From Synergistes sp. (GTDB lineage Bacteria; Synergistota; Synergistia; Synergistales; Synergistaceae), in NCBI GenBank assembly GCA_017537925.1, contig JAFYJW010000072.1, forward strand, positions 1-38,221: 38,221 nucleotides of DNA. The letters are read 5' to 3'. The notes under the pieces are model-generated. The model did not search any database and was not told the origin of the DNA. It worked only from the letters and a program-made list of their open reading frames with translations. The translations under genes were made by a program, and so were the position numbers. Shown piece by piece: positions 12,937 to 22,350 of the stretch; the first letter of the stretch is position 1; each line of letters starts with the position of its first letter.

Positions 12937-13946
12937 TTTTTCCTGCCTCTCAGCTTTGCAGCAAAAATATGCGGAAGCGTCCATATATGGGCGCGGAAGA
13001 TATTGTCGGACGCCTGTTTCTTAAGCCGCCTTAAGCAGTCCGACGAATGGATATGCGTATATGCAGGAGAAGACAGCCCTGCGAGCATAAGCCTTATCAG
13101 TTCGTTTTCGCTTTTGCAGTACGGGGTTAGGCGAAGATAGCGCCAGTAGAGGTCGTCGACATACGGGCGGGTACAGACGGCCCACGGCTTCAAAGCGCCT
13201 CCGGCCATGTGCCATATCGATCCGCGCAGATCGTCTTCGCCCGCGCCTTCGGCGTTTATGCGATTGAATCTTTCGTCTATCAGCAGCTTATCGTCGGCAA
13301 AAATATAATTGAGGCAGTCCTGATCGGCAAGCGTTATACACTTTTTATATCTGGCGTAGAAATCTTCTACCTCTTTCATGAAATCATATTCTTCACGAAG
13401 TTTTTTCAGATCCATAAGCAGAACGCCTGCGTTGAAATATTCGCCGCGGCGCACGCCAAGCATATCCCACACCATGGCAAGCCGCCGGGGCAAAGGCACG
13501 CCTCTTTTATAATCGAGAGACCAAACGTCAGGGACCACGGCGACCGCCGCCCCGCCGAGATCGACGTTCCAAAGCTCAGCTATGTCCATATTTACGACAA
13601 TGTCGCAGTCCAGGTATATCATCCGGCTGTTCACCGTTATATCCGGCAGCATCAGCCGGTAAAGCGTGCCCCGCGCACCGTCCGCAGTGAGCTTGCTGAC
13701 ATCGATGTTTTTATCGTCTATCATGCTTCCCGCGTTGATAAAATCAATTTCCTGCCCGAAGCTGTGCGCGGTGTCTTCAAGTTTTTTTCTGTTTTCCGCG
13801 GTAAGTGTTTCGTCATGGACTATATGCACACAGACCTTTTCTTCTGTGTTGGCAAAAATGGACGCCATGGTCACAGCGGCATGGCGTGAATATGTCCCCT
13901 TAGGGTCGCAGAAGGCAAGCGCCGTATGGATCGTCTCTTTCCGCAA
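12933..13946 (-). CDS. Glycosyltransferase family 8
   Basis: The 337-residue product is a GT-A retaining transferase of family 8, like LgtC and related LPS galactosyl/glucosyltransferases. The first strand is IHTALAFCDPKGTYSRHAAV. The metal-binding DxD sits in MIYLDCDIVV, and FNAGVLLMDL and DQDCLNYIF are the following family motifs. I place the start at TTG 13946, which has GGGGG 7 nt ahead and gives an N-terminus just before the first strand; GTG at 13979 would have its AAAGG only 2 nt away. The 142 nt between it and the upstream GT2 gene contain no supportable gene. The C-terminal 60 residues are basic, suggesting membrane association. Confidence 0.85.
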   Translation of the reverse strand: MRKETIHTALAFCDPKGTYSRHAAVTMASIFANTEEKVCVHIVHDETLTAENRKKLEDTAHSFGQEIDFINAGSMIDDKNIDVSKLTADGARGTLYRLMLPDITVNSRMIYLDCDIVVNMDIAELWNVDLGGAAVAVVPDVWSLDYKRGVPLPRRLAMVWDMLGVRRGEYFNAGVLLMDLKKLREEYDFMKEVEDFYARYKKCITLADQDCLNYIFADDKLLIDERFNRINAEGAGEDDLRGSIWHMAGGALKPWAVCTRPYVDDLYWRYLRLTPYCKSENELIRLMLAGLSSPAYTHIHSSDCLRRLKKQASDNIFRAHIWTLPHIFAAKLRGRKK

Positions 13947-14088
13947 TGGTCTTCCCCCAGACTTCGAAGCGCAAGGCACAGCCTTTGCGTCTTATATTCA
14001 ATAAACTGCGGCCGCTCCGCAGCAGGGCGGCTTCGGTTCCCTGTGCCGCATAAAGCGCGGAGTCTCCGGCGGCCGTACACTTCGCCCG

Positions 14089-15105
14089 TCAGCGATCCCC
14101 GTAGCCGCTGTACTTATTATAATACAGCGCCGGCAGCAGCAGCGCGGCGCATCCGCGCAGGAATACCTCCGGCTTGATGAAGAATGAAGCCCGGCTTTCA
14201 AATATCACGCGCCTTATCTCTTTTGACCGGATCATCGAACGGAAGCGCTCTCTCTGCCCGCTCATCGCATAATAGGAGAGCATACGCAGGCAGGCAGCCG
14301 GAAGCAGCATATGTTCGGCGAGTGTATGCAGCATCTTCCCTTTTGTATTCTTTTTTATGTATTCTGCCTCGCGAAAATGTGCCTCTGTGTGGTGCAGGTA
14401 GCGTTCGATCCTTGTTTCCCTGTCTTTTATCTCGGAACGCGAGCCCATTCCGTCGTGCTGGACATAGATGTAGAGGCAGTCCGGGATAAAAGAGCCTTTT
14501 TCCGCACGGCAGAGCATCTTTATCAAAAACTCGACATCTTCGCCGGCGCTGCAGCCTTCTTTGTAGCAAAGGTGATTGTCTTCAAGGAATTTTTTTCTGT
14601 AGAGCGTGGCGCAGTGCGGTATATCAAGCCTGTTGAGTATGCGCATCTCAAGTATTTTTTCTTTAGATGATCCTTCAGGGCAGATAAGAGGGAAATCCTT
14701 TACTTCTCCGGCTGAAACGTCGAGCGTCTTATAGCCGCAGGAGGCAAAGTCCGCTCCGCTTTCGTTCAGCGAACGGAAAAGGGATGAAATAAAATTGCTC
14801 TCAGCCATGTCGTCTCCGTCGAAAAAGAGCACGCAGCGACCGGATGATTCCCGCAGTCCCCGGTTTCTCGCAACAGAACAACCCATATTCTTCTCAAGGC
14901 GTATCACACGGAAGCGTCTTCCGCTGCGCTGCAGTATATCACGGGCACAGTCTGCGCTGCCATCCTGCGAAGCGTCATCCACCACGACGATCTCGAGGTC
15001 ACCGAAATCCTGCCGCACGAGAGAGCCAAGCGTCGACGGCAGTCTGTCTTCCAGATCATATACCGGTACTATTACGCTGACTTCTGCCACAGCGCAGCAC
15101 CACAC
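14089..15105 (-). CDS. Glycosyltransferase family 2
   Basis: This 338-residue (or 333-residue) enzyme has the GT-A family 2 fold: VSVIVPVYDLEDRL at the N-terminus, EIVVVDDASQDGS, NMGCSVARNRGL, and the metal-binding FFDGDD. The C-terminal 120 residues are basic and hydrophobic in patches, consistent with membrane contact. The start is uncertain. GTG at 15105 is the longest option, but its GGAAA lies too close; GTG at 15090 would give MAEVSVIVP, which better fits the family but lacks a clear ribosome binding site. Donor and acceptor are unknown. A gap of about 100 nt separates it from the previous GT2, larger than other gaps in the block. Confidence 0.85.
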   Translation of the reverse strand: MWCCAVAEVSVIVPVYDLEDRLPSTLGSLVRQDFGDLEIVVVDDASQDGSADCARDILQRSGRRFRVIRLEKNMGCSVARNRGLRESSGRCVLFFDGDDMAESNFISSLFRSLNESGADFASCGYKTLDVSAGEVKDFPLICPEGSSKEKILEMRILNRLDIPHCATLYRKKFLEDNHLCYKEGCSAGEDVEFLIKMLCRAEKGSFIPDCLYIYVQHDGMGSRSEIKDRETRIERYLHHTEAHFREAEYIKKNTKGKMLHTLAEHMLLPAACLRMLSYYAMSGQRERFRSMIRSKEIRRVIFESRASFFIKPEVFLRGCAALLLPALYYNKYSGYGDR

Positions 15106-15207
15106 TTTCCGGGTAATATTCCTGACAACATTTCTTCTTTCAGATCAGCGAACAGCCGCACAAACCGGGAAAAATTCCGCATATTACGCAGCTGTTCCGT
15201 TAACTTT

Positions 15208-16221
15208 TCAATCAAGTTCTCTTCCGCGTCTAAAATATTCTTTGAGTCCGTATTTACAGAAATAAAACGCCTTCACGCCAAAGAACTTTATAAGATACCT
15301 GTAAAAGAAGCGGCGGCGGAGTTTGTTGCTGTACCGTACAATACCGGCGCGTTCTGTCAGTTCCACGACGAGCTTTTCGTTGTATTTGCCGCTCATTTTC
15401 GCGCCGGCCAGCGCTCCAAAGTAGATCGAAGATGCATCTTCGCGCAGCGCTGACGCATATTCAGTAGAGAGCCCTTCACGGTTTGAAAATTCCATAAGAG
15501 AATCGCAGACCTTTATCATGTCGAAAAAATCTTTTTCGCGTTTCAGATACATCGTCGAGCCCGGCCTGTTCTTACGGTAGACATAGAGAGTCAGAGGAAT
15601 ATAGGCGGCTTCGGCAGCATATGCGAATATTTTCGGGCACCACTCCTCGTCCTCTCTGGTTATGCCCTCAAAGAAGAAAAGGCTGTGTTCGATCAAAAGA
15701 CTTCGTCTTATTATCTTCGTCCAGACAAGGGGTCTGAAAAAGCCCTCTCTAATCCAGGAAGCACACAGATGCTGACCGTTTCCTTCGGAGAGAGCCGGGC
15801 TTTCTTTTACCTCCCTCATACTGCCGCATGCCCCGTCAAGCTCGATGAAATCGTACTCAGCGATATCAATTGCCGGGTTTTCCCGCAGACGGCAGAGCGC
15901 CTTCGCAAGAGCATCCGGCAGGATATAATCGTCGCTGTCGAAGAAACAGACGTATTCGCCTGCGGCCGCCCTGAGCCCCGCGTTGCGCGCAGCGGACTGC
16001 CCGGCATTTTTCTGGTCTATCTGTCTGAAAATATGATTTTTTTTATACTCCTCAAGCAGCAGCGAAGTGCCGTCGGTCGAGCCGTCATTGACGATGATGA
16101 CTTCCGCCGAACCAGGCGGAAGCTGCGCTATGTTGTCAAAGAGCGAATCAAGGCATTCGGCCAGATAGGCTTCGACGTTGTATGCCGGTATGACTATGCT
16201 CAGGAAGGGTTCTGCCGGCAT
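15208..16221 (-). CDS. Glycosyltransferase family 2
   Basis: The 337-residue GT-A enzyme carries LSIVIPAYNVEAYL, EVIIVNDGSTDGT, NAGQSAARNAGL and FFDSDD (the DxD site), the full set of family 2 signatures. The region ITREDEEWCPKIF contains the ED pair common in GT2 enzymes as the catalytic base region. The ATG at 16221 lies 4 nt after the stop of the upstream ligase gene, so translation is probably coupled; no strong Shine-Dalgarno is visible. The C-terminus is basic with a hydrophobic segment. It is about the same length as its GT2 neighbour but clearly different in sequence. Confidence 0.88.
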   Translation of the reverse strand: MPAEPFLSIVIPAYNVEAYLAECLDSLFDNIAQLPPGSAEVIIVNDGSTDGTSLLLEEYKKNHIFRQIDQKNAGQSAARNAGLRAAAGEYVCFFDSDDYILPDALAKALCRLRENPAIDIAEYDFIELDGACGSMREVKESPALSEGNGQHLCASWIREGFFRPLVWTKIIRRSLLIEHSLFFFEGITREDEEWCPKIFAYAAEAAYIPLTLYVYRKNRPGSTMYLKREKDFFDMIKVCDSLMEFSNREGLSTEYASALREDASSIYFGALAGAKMSGKYNEKLVVELTERAGIVRYSNKLRRRFFYRYLIKFFGVKAFYFCKYGLKEYFRRGRELD

Positions 16222-16225
16222 CCAG

Positions 16226-17491
16226 TCACAGGTCTTTTCGCGAATCGGAATAAAGAGGCGATACCAGTATCGCGAGCTGCGACCAGAAAGGTATCAGATA
16301 TTCGCGGCTTGTAAAGAAATAGGATTCAAGCAGGCTGGCGACCGCTGTCGCAACAATGCCTAAGAATATTGCGTAGGATATCGCGGGATCTCCCTTTCCT
16401 CGCACGATATACAGAAACGCAAGCAGCGCGCAGGCAGCAATCGACGCGGTATAGAGCAGAGCGCCCGGGATGCCGGTGTGGAAGGCCGCCTGAAGATAGC
16501 TCGAATGAGGGTGATGCTTTCTGATCCTCGCAAAGTCATTGTAATCTGCCCAGCCGTAGCCGCCGAGTCTGCGGAACGATATCAGCTCCATCGCTTCCTG
16601 CCATATCTCGCCCCGGTCTGTTGTGAATTTGTCAAAGTTCGTGCCTGCCGAGAGAGAGCGTTCTATATTGTCACGTAGCTCGGCCTTTATCGTCGCACTC
16701 GTATTGTAAAGTAGCACAGGCACGGAAGTTGCCAAAAGCAGGAGCGCAAGCAGCGTTCCCTTATGCTTCGAAAAGCTGAAGCCGAAGCAGTGCCCGGTGA
16801 TAAATAAGGCGAAGAAGAGCTGCGCCATCACGGCGAGCAGTATCGTGCGGTAATATGTGACCAGCACAGCAGCAAAATTCAGAATGACCAGCACAGCAGC
16901 TGCGATGCGCACGGAGTTTTTGTTCCTTTTGTCGAACGCGGCAGCAAGCAGCCACGGCAAAAGGGACGCAAGTATCATGCCGGCAAAGGCCGCATGCTTG
17001 TCGAAAAGCCAGTCGTCTCTCACCGTGGAAAAATGCAGCAGAGCCCTGTTTACGATCGCTATCAGCGAATATGCGGCAGCGCTCAGCGCGGAGAAGCGGA
17101 AAAAATATTTTTCAAAAAAACTGTCCTTCGCAAAGATCATCACGCCCCAGCCGTAAAGCACGATCTCAAGCGGGCGCGCGGTACTCATCAGCCTGACCTT
17201 GAAAGGCTCCGCGCCCGCGGCAAGCGGTATAAAGACTACCCAGGCTGCGAGCGCAAGCAGCAGGAAACCCGCGGCAAGAGCCGCGCCGCTCCACTGTTTG
17301 ATAACGCCGCTTTTCAGACGTTCCCTCCTGAGCAGCAGCAGAGCGAGCAGGAAAAGGCCGCGCCTGTAGCCGTCTTCAATGAACCAGCCGAAGGATATCG
17401 ACAGCGCAAACAATATCTGCGCAGCGCAGAATCTTTTATCATCGTCTTTAAGTGCCTCTAATAATTTTCCTTTGAGGTCTTTTATCTCCAT
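16226..17491 (-). CDS. O-antigen ligase/polymerase family membrane protein (Wzy_C)
   Basis: This 421-residue protein has roughly ten to twelve membrane segments and a large periplasmic loop with Wzy_C features: TDRGEIWQEAM, RRLGGYGWADYND and HHPHSSYLQAAFHTGIPG, where the histidine and the arginine-containing segment are typical of O-antigen ligases. Such proteins transfer lipid-linked glycan to lipid A core (WaaL), polymerise it (Wzy) or attach it to protein (PglL/PilO type). The sequence does not separate these. The ATG at 17491 has AAGGTGG 10 nt ahead and lies 30 nt after gspF. It sits at the downstream border of the type II secretion genes and directly before the glycosyltransferases. A second ligase-like gene lies at the upstream border. 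Confidence 0.85.
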   Translation of the reverse strand: MEIKDLKGKLLEALKDDDKRFCAAQILFALSISFGWFIEDGYRRGLFLLALLLLRRERLKSGVIKQWSGAALAAGFLLLALAAWVVFIPLAAGAEPFKVRLMSTARPLEIVLYGWGVMIFAKDSFFEKYFFRFSALSAAAYSLIAIVNRALLHFSTVRDDWLFDKHAAFAGMILASLLPWLLAAAFDKRNKNSVRIAAAVLVILNFAAVLVTYYRTILLAVMAQLFFALFITGHCFGFSFSKHKGTLLALLLLATSVPVLLYNTSATIKAELRDNIERSLSAGTNFDKFTTDRGEIWQEAMELISFRRLGGYGWADYNDFARIRKHHPHSSYLQAAFHTGIPGALLYTASIAACALLAFLYIVRGKGDPAISYAIFLGIVATAVASLLESYFFTSREYLIPFWSQLAILVSPLYSDSRKDL

Positions 17492-17521
17492 TGCGCAGCT
17501 GCCACCTTTATAATATATTCC

Positions 17522-18691
17522 CTACCTGCCGGCCGCCGCCGAAAGATCGAATATCGGCAGAAGCACTGCGATAACGACAAATCCGACAAGACCGCCCATA
17601 ATCAATATTATCACAGGCTCCGCCAATGCGGCCCATTTTTGCATGGAGTTCTGGGCATACTCCCAGCAGTTCCTGCCGAGGCGTTCCAACGCGTCCGGCA
17701 GGCTGCCCCCGCTTTCGCCCACACGTATAACGGCAATGATCTCCTCCGGGAAAGAACCTTCTTTTTCAAGGGACTGGGAGAAACGGTAACCCTGCCTTAT
17801 ATGATCCGCTACCGCGGAAAGGCGCCCCTTCACCGTATCGAGCGGCTCTGTCAGCTTAAGGGCCTCCACCAGCGGCATGCCGGACTTAAGCAGCGTGCCG
17901 GTCTGGCTGAATATAAGAGAAAAGACCATATTGTCGCGTATATCCCGGAAAAAAGGAAAAGATATCTTCCTTCCCGTTGACCTGAGCCATAAAAAAACGA
18001 AAAAACCAGCGACAACAAACGGCAGAAAGCCGATGCGCACGACTGACGATAAGAATATAAGCAGCCTTGTGACAAAAGGCAGTTCAGCCCCTGATTCGAC
18101 GACCAGTTCAGTGAGCTTCGGGACTACAAAGCTCAGCAGGAAGACAACGACGCCGGTACCTACGACAAGCATCAGCAGCGGGTATGTAAGCGACGACTGT
18201 ATCCTGCGGCGCAGAGATATCTCGTTCTGTATAAGGTCTGCCGCCTTTTCAAGTATTCCGGGAAGCGAAGCCGACTTTTCTCCGGATTCGACCATTCCGG
18301 TAAGGCTTTCCCTGAAGACGCCCAAAGAGGTCATCGAAGCGGCAAGAGAGCGCCCCTCTTCCACCATTTCGCGCAGGCCGGCATAGACGGAGCTTACATA
18401 TTTGTCCGAAGTCTGTTTCTGAAGCAGGGCAAGGACTTCCGTCATCGAAAGCCCGCTTTTCATGAAAGAAGAAAGTGTCGTACAGAATGTATGCTGTTCG
18501 GAAAGCGTCAGCTTTCTTGCGTGCCGGCGCCACGGGAATAAGAACTCCCGCGGTTTCTGTTCATTTACCGACACCACAGTGTATTTTTGGGATGCGAGCC
18601 AGCGCAGAAGGTCGTTTTCTCCGGCGGCTTCCCTGCTTATCTGTTTTTTTTCTCCTGCGGCCGTATAAACTTCGGCCCTGTATAAAGGCAT
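17522..18691 (-). CDS. gspF: Type II secretion inner-membrane protein GspF
   Basis: The 389-residue platform protein has two T2SSF/PilC-type domains, about residues 67-190 and 270-388. They share repeated patterns (TFCTTLSSFMKSGLSMTEVL and FSQTGTLLKSGMPLVEALKL) and are followed by the membrane segments LMLVVGTGVVVFLLSFVVP and IILIMGGLVGFVVIAVLLP. GspF couples the cytoplasmic ATPase to pseudopilus assembly in the inner membrane. An N-terminal domain of about 60 residues precedes the first repeat, as is normal. The gene starts 2 nt after gspE stops. Length and order (E then F) match canonical gsp and pil operons; the presence of K, L, M and C genes in the same block favours type II secretion over a type IV pilus. 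Confidence 0.92.
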   Translation of the reverse strand: MPLYRAEVYTAAGEKKQISREAAGENDLLRWLASQKYTVVSVNEQKPREFLFPWRRHARKLTLSEQHTFCTTLSSFMKSGLSMTEVLALLQKQTSDKYVSSVYAGLREMVEEGRSLAASMTSLGVFRESLTGMVESGEKSASLPGILEKAADLIQNEISLRRRIQSSLTYPLLMLVVGTGVVVFLLSFVVPKLTELVVESGAELPFVTRLLIFLSSVVRIGFLPFVVAGFFVFLWLRSTGRKISFPFFRDIRDNMVFSLIFSQTGTLLKSGMPLVEALKLTEPLDTVKGRLSAVADHIRQGYRFSQSLEKEGSFPEEIIAVIRVGESGGSLPDALERLGRNCWEYAQNSMQKWAALAEPVIILIMGGLVGFVVIAVLLPIFDLSAAAGR

Positions 18692-18693
18692 TG

Positions 18694-20187
18694 CTAAACC
18701 TCGCCGACTACGCGCAGCATCTCTTCCGGAGAGGTCTCTCCGTCTCTTACCGCCTGGAGCCCGAGCTCAAAAAGCGTCGCAAATCCGTTTCTGCGCGCCG
18801 CTTCTTTCAGTTCGTGCGCCGGTACGGCGCGGGCGACAGCCTCCTGGATATCCGGCGTAACTTCGAACTGCTCGTAAAGGCCGAAACGTCCGTGATAACC
18901 TGTTCCGCCGCAGAATTCGCACCCTTCGCCGCGCCATGCGCGGTTTATCCCGTATTTCTGCAGGAATCCCGACGTGCTTACTTCTTTCCTGCAGTGCGGA
19001 CATATACGGCGCACAAGCCGCTGAGCCACGACTCCGAGGAGCGACCCCGCAATAAGGTAGGGCTCCACGCCCATGTCTGAAAGACGCGTAACGGCGCTTA
19101 TCGAATCGTTTGTATGAAGCGTGGAAAAGACAAGATGACCGGTAAGGGAGGCCTGTATGCCTATATGCGCGGTATCAAAGTCGCGCATCTCGCCTATCAT
19201 TATAATGTCAGGGTCCTGACGCAGAATGGAGCGCAGCGTGTTTGCAAACGTAAGCCCGGCCTTTTCGTTCACCTGTACCTGCCCGACTCCTGGCAGATCA
19301 TATTCTATCGGGTCCTCTACAGTGATGATATTGACCTGCGGACGCGCAAGCCTCTGCAGTATCGCGTAAAGGCTCGTACTCTTGCCGGAACCGGTAGGCC
19401 CGGTAAAAAGTATCATCCCGTTGGGACGGCATATCAGATTTTCCATCCGCTCCCGCTCGCCGGACTTCATGCCGAGCTCTTCCATCGTAAGAAGTCCCCG
19501 GGCCCTGTCCAGCAGACGCAGCACGAGCCGCTCGCCATGCTGTGTCGGCAGAGAACTGACGCGCACATCCACAAGTCTGGAACCGAGACTGATGCCTATC
19601 CTGCCGTCCTGGGGGACAAAGCGTTCGGCTATATCCATATTCGCCATTACCTTTATGCGGCTCGTAACAGGAGACTGGTGCCCTTTAGACAGCATGTACC
19701 TGTCGGACAGCACTCCGTCGATGCGGTAGCGCACCGCCACCCTGTCTTCATACGGTTCTATATGGATATCGGTGGCGCGTTCCTTAAGCGACTCCATAAG
19801 AATGCCGTTCACGAGCCTTACGACCGGCGCATCCGAGCTGTCGCTCATGACCTCCTGGCGCACAAGCTCCGAAAGGTCGTCTATTTCTTCTATCGCGTTC
19901 AGCGTCTCTTCGGCGACTCCGCTTTTTATATCGTATAGCCCGCGTATAAGATTCTGTATCTCGGAAGGTGCGAACAATCTGACGTCGGCGACAGCGCCCG
20001 CGGAAGCGGCAAGCAGCTGCGCCTCGACAACAGACGAATAATCCGCCGCCGCAAACGTCATAACTCCGCCGCTGAAGGCTATCGGGACAAACCCTTTGTC
20101 ACGCAGCACATCAAGGCTGACGCTCTCCGGTATCAGTTCGAGCACCTTTTCGGGTGTGGCCCCGAAATCTCTCAGGAGATCCGCCAT
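18694..20187 (-). CDS. gspE: Type II secretion assembly ATPase GspE
   Basis: The 497-residue cytoplasmic hexameric ATPase powers pseudopilus extension. It has an N-terminal MshEN/T2SSE_N-like region, an N2 domain, Walker A GPTGSGKST at 263-271, an Asp box (VEDPIEY), Walker B DPDIIMIGEMRD at 325-336, a His box (STLHTNDS), and a tetracysteine zinc module C396-x2-C399 with C423-x2-C426 typical of GspE/PilB. The ATG directly abuts the gspD stop codon, so expression is tightly linked. The N-terminal domain is of ordinary GspE length, suited to docking with the GspL cytoplasmic domain. Confidence 0.95.
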   Translation of the reverse strand: MADLLRDFGATPEKVLELIPESVSLDVLRDKGFVPIAFSGGVMTFAAADYSSVVEAQLLAASAGAVADVRLFAPSEIQNLIRGLYDIKSGVAEETLNAIEEIDDLSELVRQEVMSDSSDAPVVRLVNGILMESLKERATDIHIEPYEDRVAVRYRIDGVLSDRYMLSKGHQSPVTSRIKVMANMDIAERFVPQDGRIGISLGSRLVDVRVSSLPTQHGERLVLRLLDRARGLLTMEELGMKSGERERMENLICRPNGMILFTGPTGSGKSTSLYAILQRLARPQVNIITVEDPIEYDLPGVGQVQVNEKAGLTFANTLRSILRQDPDIIMIGEMRDFDTAHIGIQASLTGHLVFSTLHTNDSISAVTRLSDMGVEPYLIAGSLLGVVAQRLVRRICPHCRKEVSTSGFLQKYGINRAWRGEGCEFCGGTGYHGRFGLYEQFEVTPDIQEAVARAVPAHELKEAARRNGFATLFELGLQAVRDGETSPEEMLRVVGEV

Positions 20188-22266
20188 TTATCTCGGGCTT
20201 GTCCCCTGGGGGTCAGGCGCGGCGTCCTCTGCCGGCGCAGCGTCCTTTGCCGACGCGGCGTCCGCAGTTTCAGCGACATCATCGGAAACAGCCCCGCGTC
20301 TCGGATCGATCATATCGCGCGTTATGCCCTCCTGTTTTGTAGCCTTCTGATAATCTTTGTTGTTGCGCTGCAGAAGCGTCTCTTCCGCTTCGCTGAGCTT
20401 CTGTCCGTCGCGTATTATCTCGTTGGTTATCTCTGACGCATGCTGCGGCGTTTCAAGTATGTACGGCGTAAGGAATATCATAAGGTCTACCTTTTCGCGC
20501 TGACGTTCGTTCGATTTGAAGAGATTCCCCACGATCGGTATGTAGGAGAAGAGCGGCACCCTGTTCCGCAGTTCCTTCTCGGCCTCTTTGATGAGGCCGC
20601 CAATCACGACCGTCTCTCCGTTTGCGACAAGGACGCTCGTCTTCACTTCGCGCTTCGATGTTACCGGCGTGACGGAATTCGTTGTAGTCATGAGATCTTC
20701 TATGCTCTGCTCTATTTCGAGCGCCACAAGGTTGCCGCTTCTGATATGCGGAGTCACGTTGAGAATCAGCCCGACGTCCTTGTATTCATAGGAGTTCGTG
20801 ACGGAGTTCGTATTTGTCTGGTTGGTAAGGCTTCCTTTGAGCTGAGGTATGACCTGGCCTACCTGAAGCGTGCTCTTAAGATTGTCTGTGCACATCAGCC
20901 GCGGCATCGAAAGGACGTTTATCGCGTCAAACTTGTTGAGAAGCTTTATATATGCGTACACCAGCGCGGCGCCTTTTGTTTCTGTTATAGTGCCTATCGC
21001 ATTGCCGGCCTGGTTCGTGATCACCTTTTCTTCGGTCATCAGGTTCTGATAGAGCTGCTGCACGTCCGAGGGGACCGCGCTGTTGCCGAGCTGCATATTG
21101 CCTGCGGCAACGATGCTGCCGAATATGTCGCCGCCCCATGCGGCCCAGTCTATCCCCGCGCTGTTCAGCTTGTTGAGGCTTACCTCGGCAATAAGCCCGC
21201 GCAGCATGACCTGCTTCGGCTGGGTATCAAGGTTTTCAAGTATCGCCTTAAGAGAATTGTACTGCTCCTGAGAGGCCGTGAAGATGAGGCTGTTCGTCGG
21301 CAGGTCCGGAACGACCGTAGCCGGCATGACTCCTTTTTGATCCGGAGCAAGCTTTGCCGCCACGGCAAGTATCTGCGACATCTGCTCCGCGACAGTCTTC
21401 GCGTCGGCGTTTTTCAGCTTGTATACGTGGAAGTCCCCCGTGCGCGACGGCTTGTCCAGCGAGCTTATTATGCGCTCGCTCTCACGCAGGTTCTGGCTGC
21501 TTCCGACAAGAATAATGCTCCTCGTGCGCTCGTCGGCGACAGCGGACATGCCGGCAAGTTTTGAAGAGGCGTCCTTGGCCACCGAATTCAGCTGTGCTTC
21601 GAGCAGCTTTGCGCTGGCATACTGGAGGGTTATGACTTTTATCGTACGGATGCTGTCAGGCGCGTCTATCGCGCGTATCACCCCGGCAGCCCTCGAAAGC
21701 AGAGAAGCTTTGCCGACGAGCAGCACGGCGCTTCCGTTCCCCACAGGAGATATCTGTATCTGAGGTATCGCGGTCTTAAGCGGGGAAACGACATAACCCG
21801 CCTTTACGTATGAGAGCGGCACGAGCTGGACCATCACGCTTTCTCCAGGTTCTACGCTCTGATCTCCTTTTATCACCATATTGCTCATAGCGTCCCCTCC
21901 GGAGAGGGGGATGACCTTTGAATAACCGTCCATATCCTGAATGGTGAGGTTATTCATCTCCAGGACCGACAGCATCACCTGACGCGCTTCCTTAAGCGTT
22001 ACCGTTTTCGGTGAAACTACCGAGACCTTTCCGGATATGTCCGGGTTTACAAGTATGTTCTCACCCAGCAGCTCAGACATAAAACGTATGAATTTCGCCA
22101 TATCCAGATCTTTGAAGTTCAGCTGGACGCGTCCCGACGCACGCATTTCCCTGGCGGCTGTGACAAGGTTCTGCTCCTCCTGATCCGGCGCTTCCGCAGC
22201 GGACGCGCATGCGCCGATAAATATCGCAGCCGCTGCCAATACAGCGAAAAGTATAGTTTTTTTCAT
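20188..22266 (-). CDS. gspD: Type II secretion secretin GspD
   Basis: The 692-residue outer-membrane secretin begins with a signal peptide ending near IFIGACASA. The I-G-A-C could also be a lipobox, so the mature protein may be lipidated. An N0 domain (LNFKDLDMAKFIRFMSEL) is followed by N1-N3 repeats and the secretin core with GLIAEVSLNK, VPLFSYIPIVGNLFKS and VDLMIFLTPYI. The C-terminal tail of about 60 residues is rich in A, D and E with loose repeats (AKDAAPAEDAAPDP), possibly the site for a pilotin. I start at the ATG at 22266; the reading frame is open 18 codons further upstream, but that would put polar residues ahead of the signal peptide. It forms the outer-membrane channel for folded exoproteins. 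Confidence 0.93.
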   Translation of the reverse strand: MKKTILFAVLAAAAIFIGACASAAEAPDQEEQNLVTAAREMRASGRVQLNFKDLDMAKFIRFMSELLGENILVNPDISGKVSVVSPKTVTLKEARQVMLSVLEMNNLTIQDMDGYSKVIPLSGGDAMSNMVIKGDQSVEPGESVMVQLVPLSYVKAGYVVSPLKTAIPQIQISPVGNGSAVLLVGKASLLSRAAGVIRAIDAPDSIRTIKVITLQYASAKLLEAQLNSVAKDASSKLAGMSAVADERTRSIILVGSSQNLRESERIISSLDKPSRTGDFHVYKLKNADAKTVAEQMSQILAVAAKLAPDQKGVMPATVVPDLPTNSLIFTASQEQYNSLKAILENLDTQPKQVMLRGLIAEVSLNKLNSAGIDWAAWGGDIFGSIVAAGNMQLGNSAVPSDVQQLYQNLMTEEKVITNQAGNAIGTITETKGAALVYAYIKLLNKFDAINVLSMPRLMCTDNLKSTLQVGQVIPQLKGSLTNQTNTNSVTNSYEYKDVGLILNVTPHIRSGNLVALEIEQSIEDLMTTTNSVTPVTSKREVKTSVLVANGETVVIGGLIKEAEKELRNRVPLFSYIPIVGNLFKSNERQREKVDLMIFLTPYILETPQHASEITNEIIRDGQKLSEAEETLLQRNNKDYQKATKQEGITRDMIDPRRGAVSDDVAETADAASAKDAAPAEDAAPDPQGTSPR

Positions 22267-22350
22267 ACGTATATTCACCACTCCCGGACGTTGCGGCAGA
22301 CCGCGCACATCTATCATCATATTTTACTATTTTTCTTTATTTATTCAGCA

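Noticed and set aside
13871-14080. Minus-strand frame in the gap before the GT8 gene
   Set aside because: It overlaps the GT8 coding start in another frame and has the arginine-rich composition of a shadow frame.
20440-21564. Plus-strand open frame of 374 codons antisense to gspD
   Set aside because: It mirrors the secretin gene, has basic low-similarity composition typical of shadow frames, and no promoter or ribosome site.
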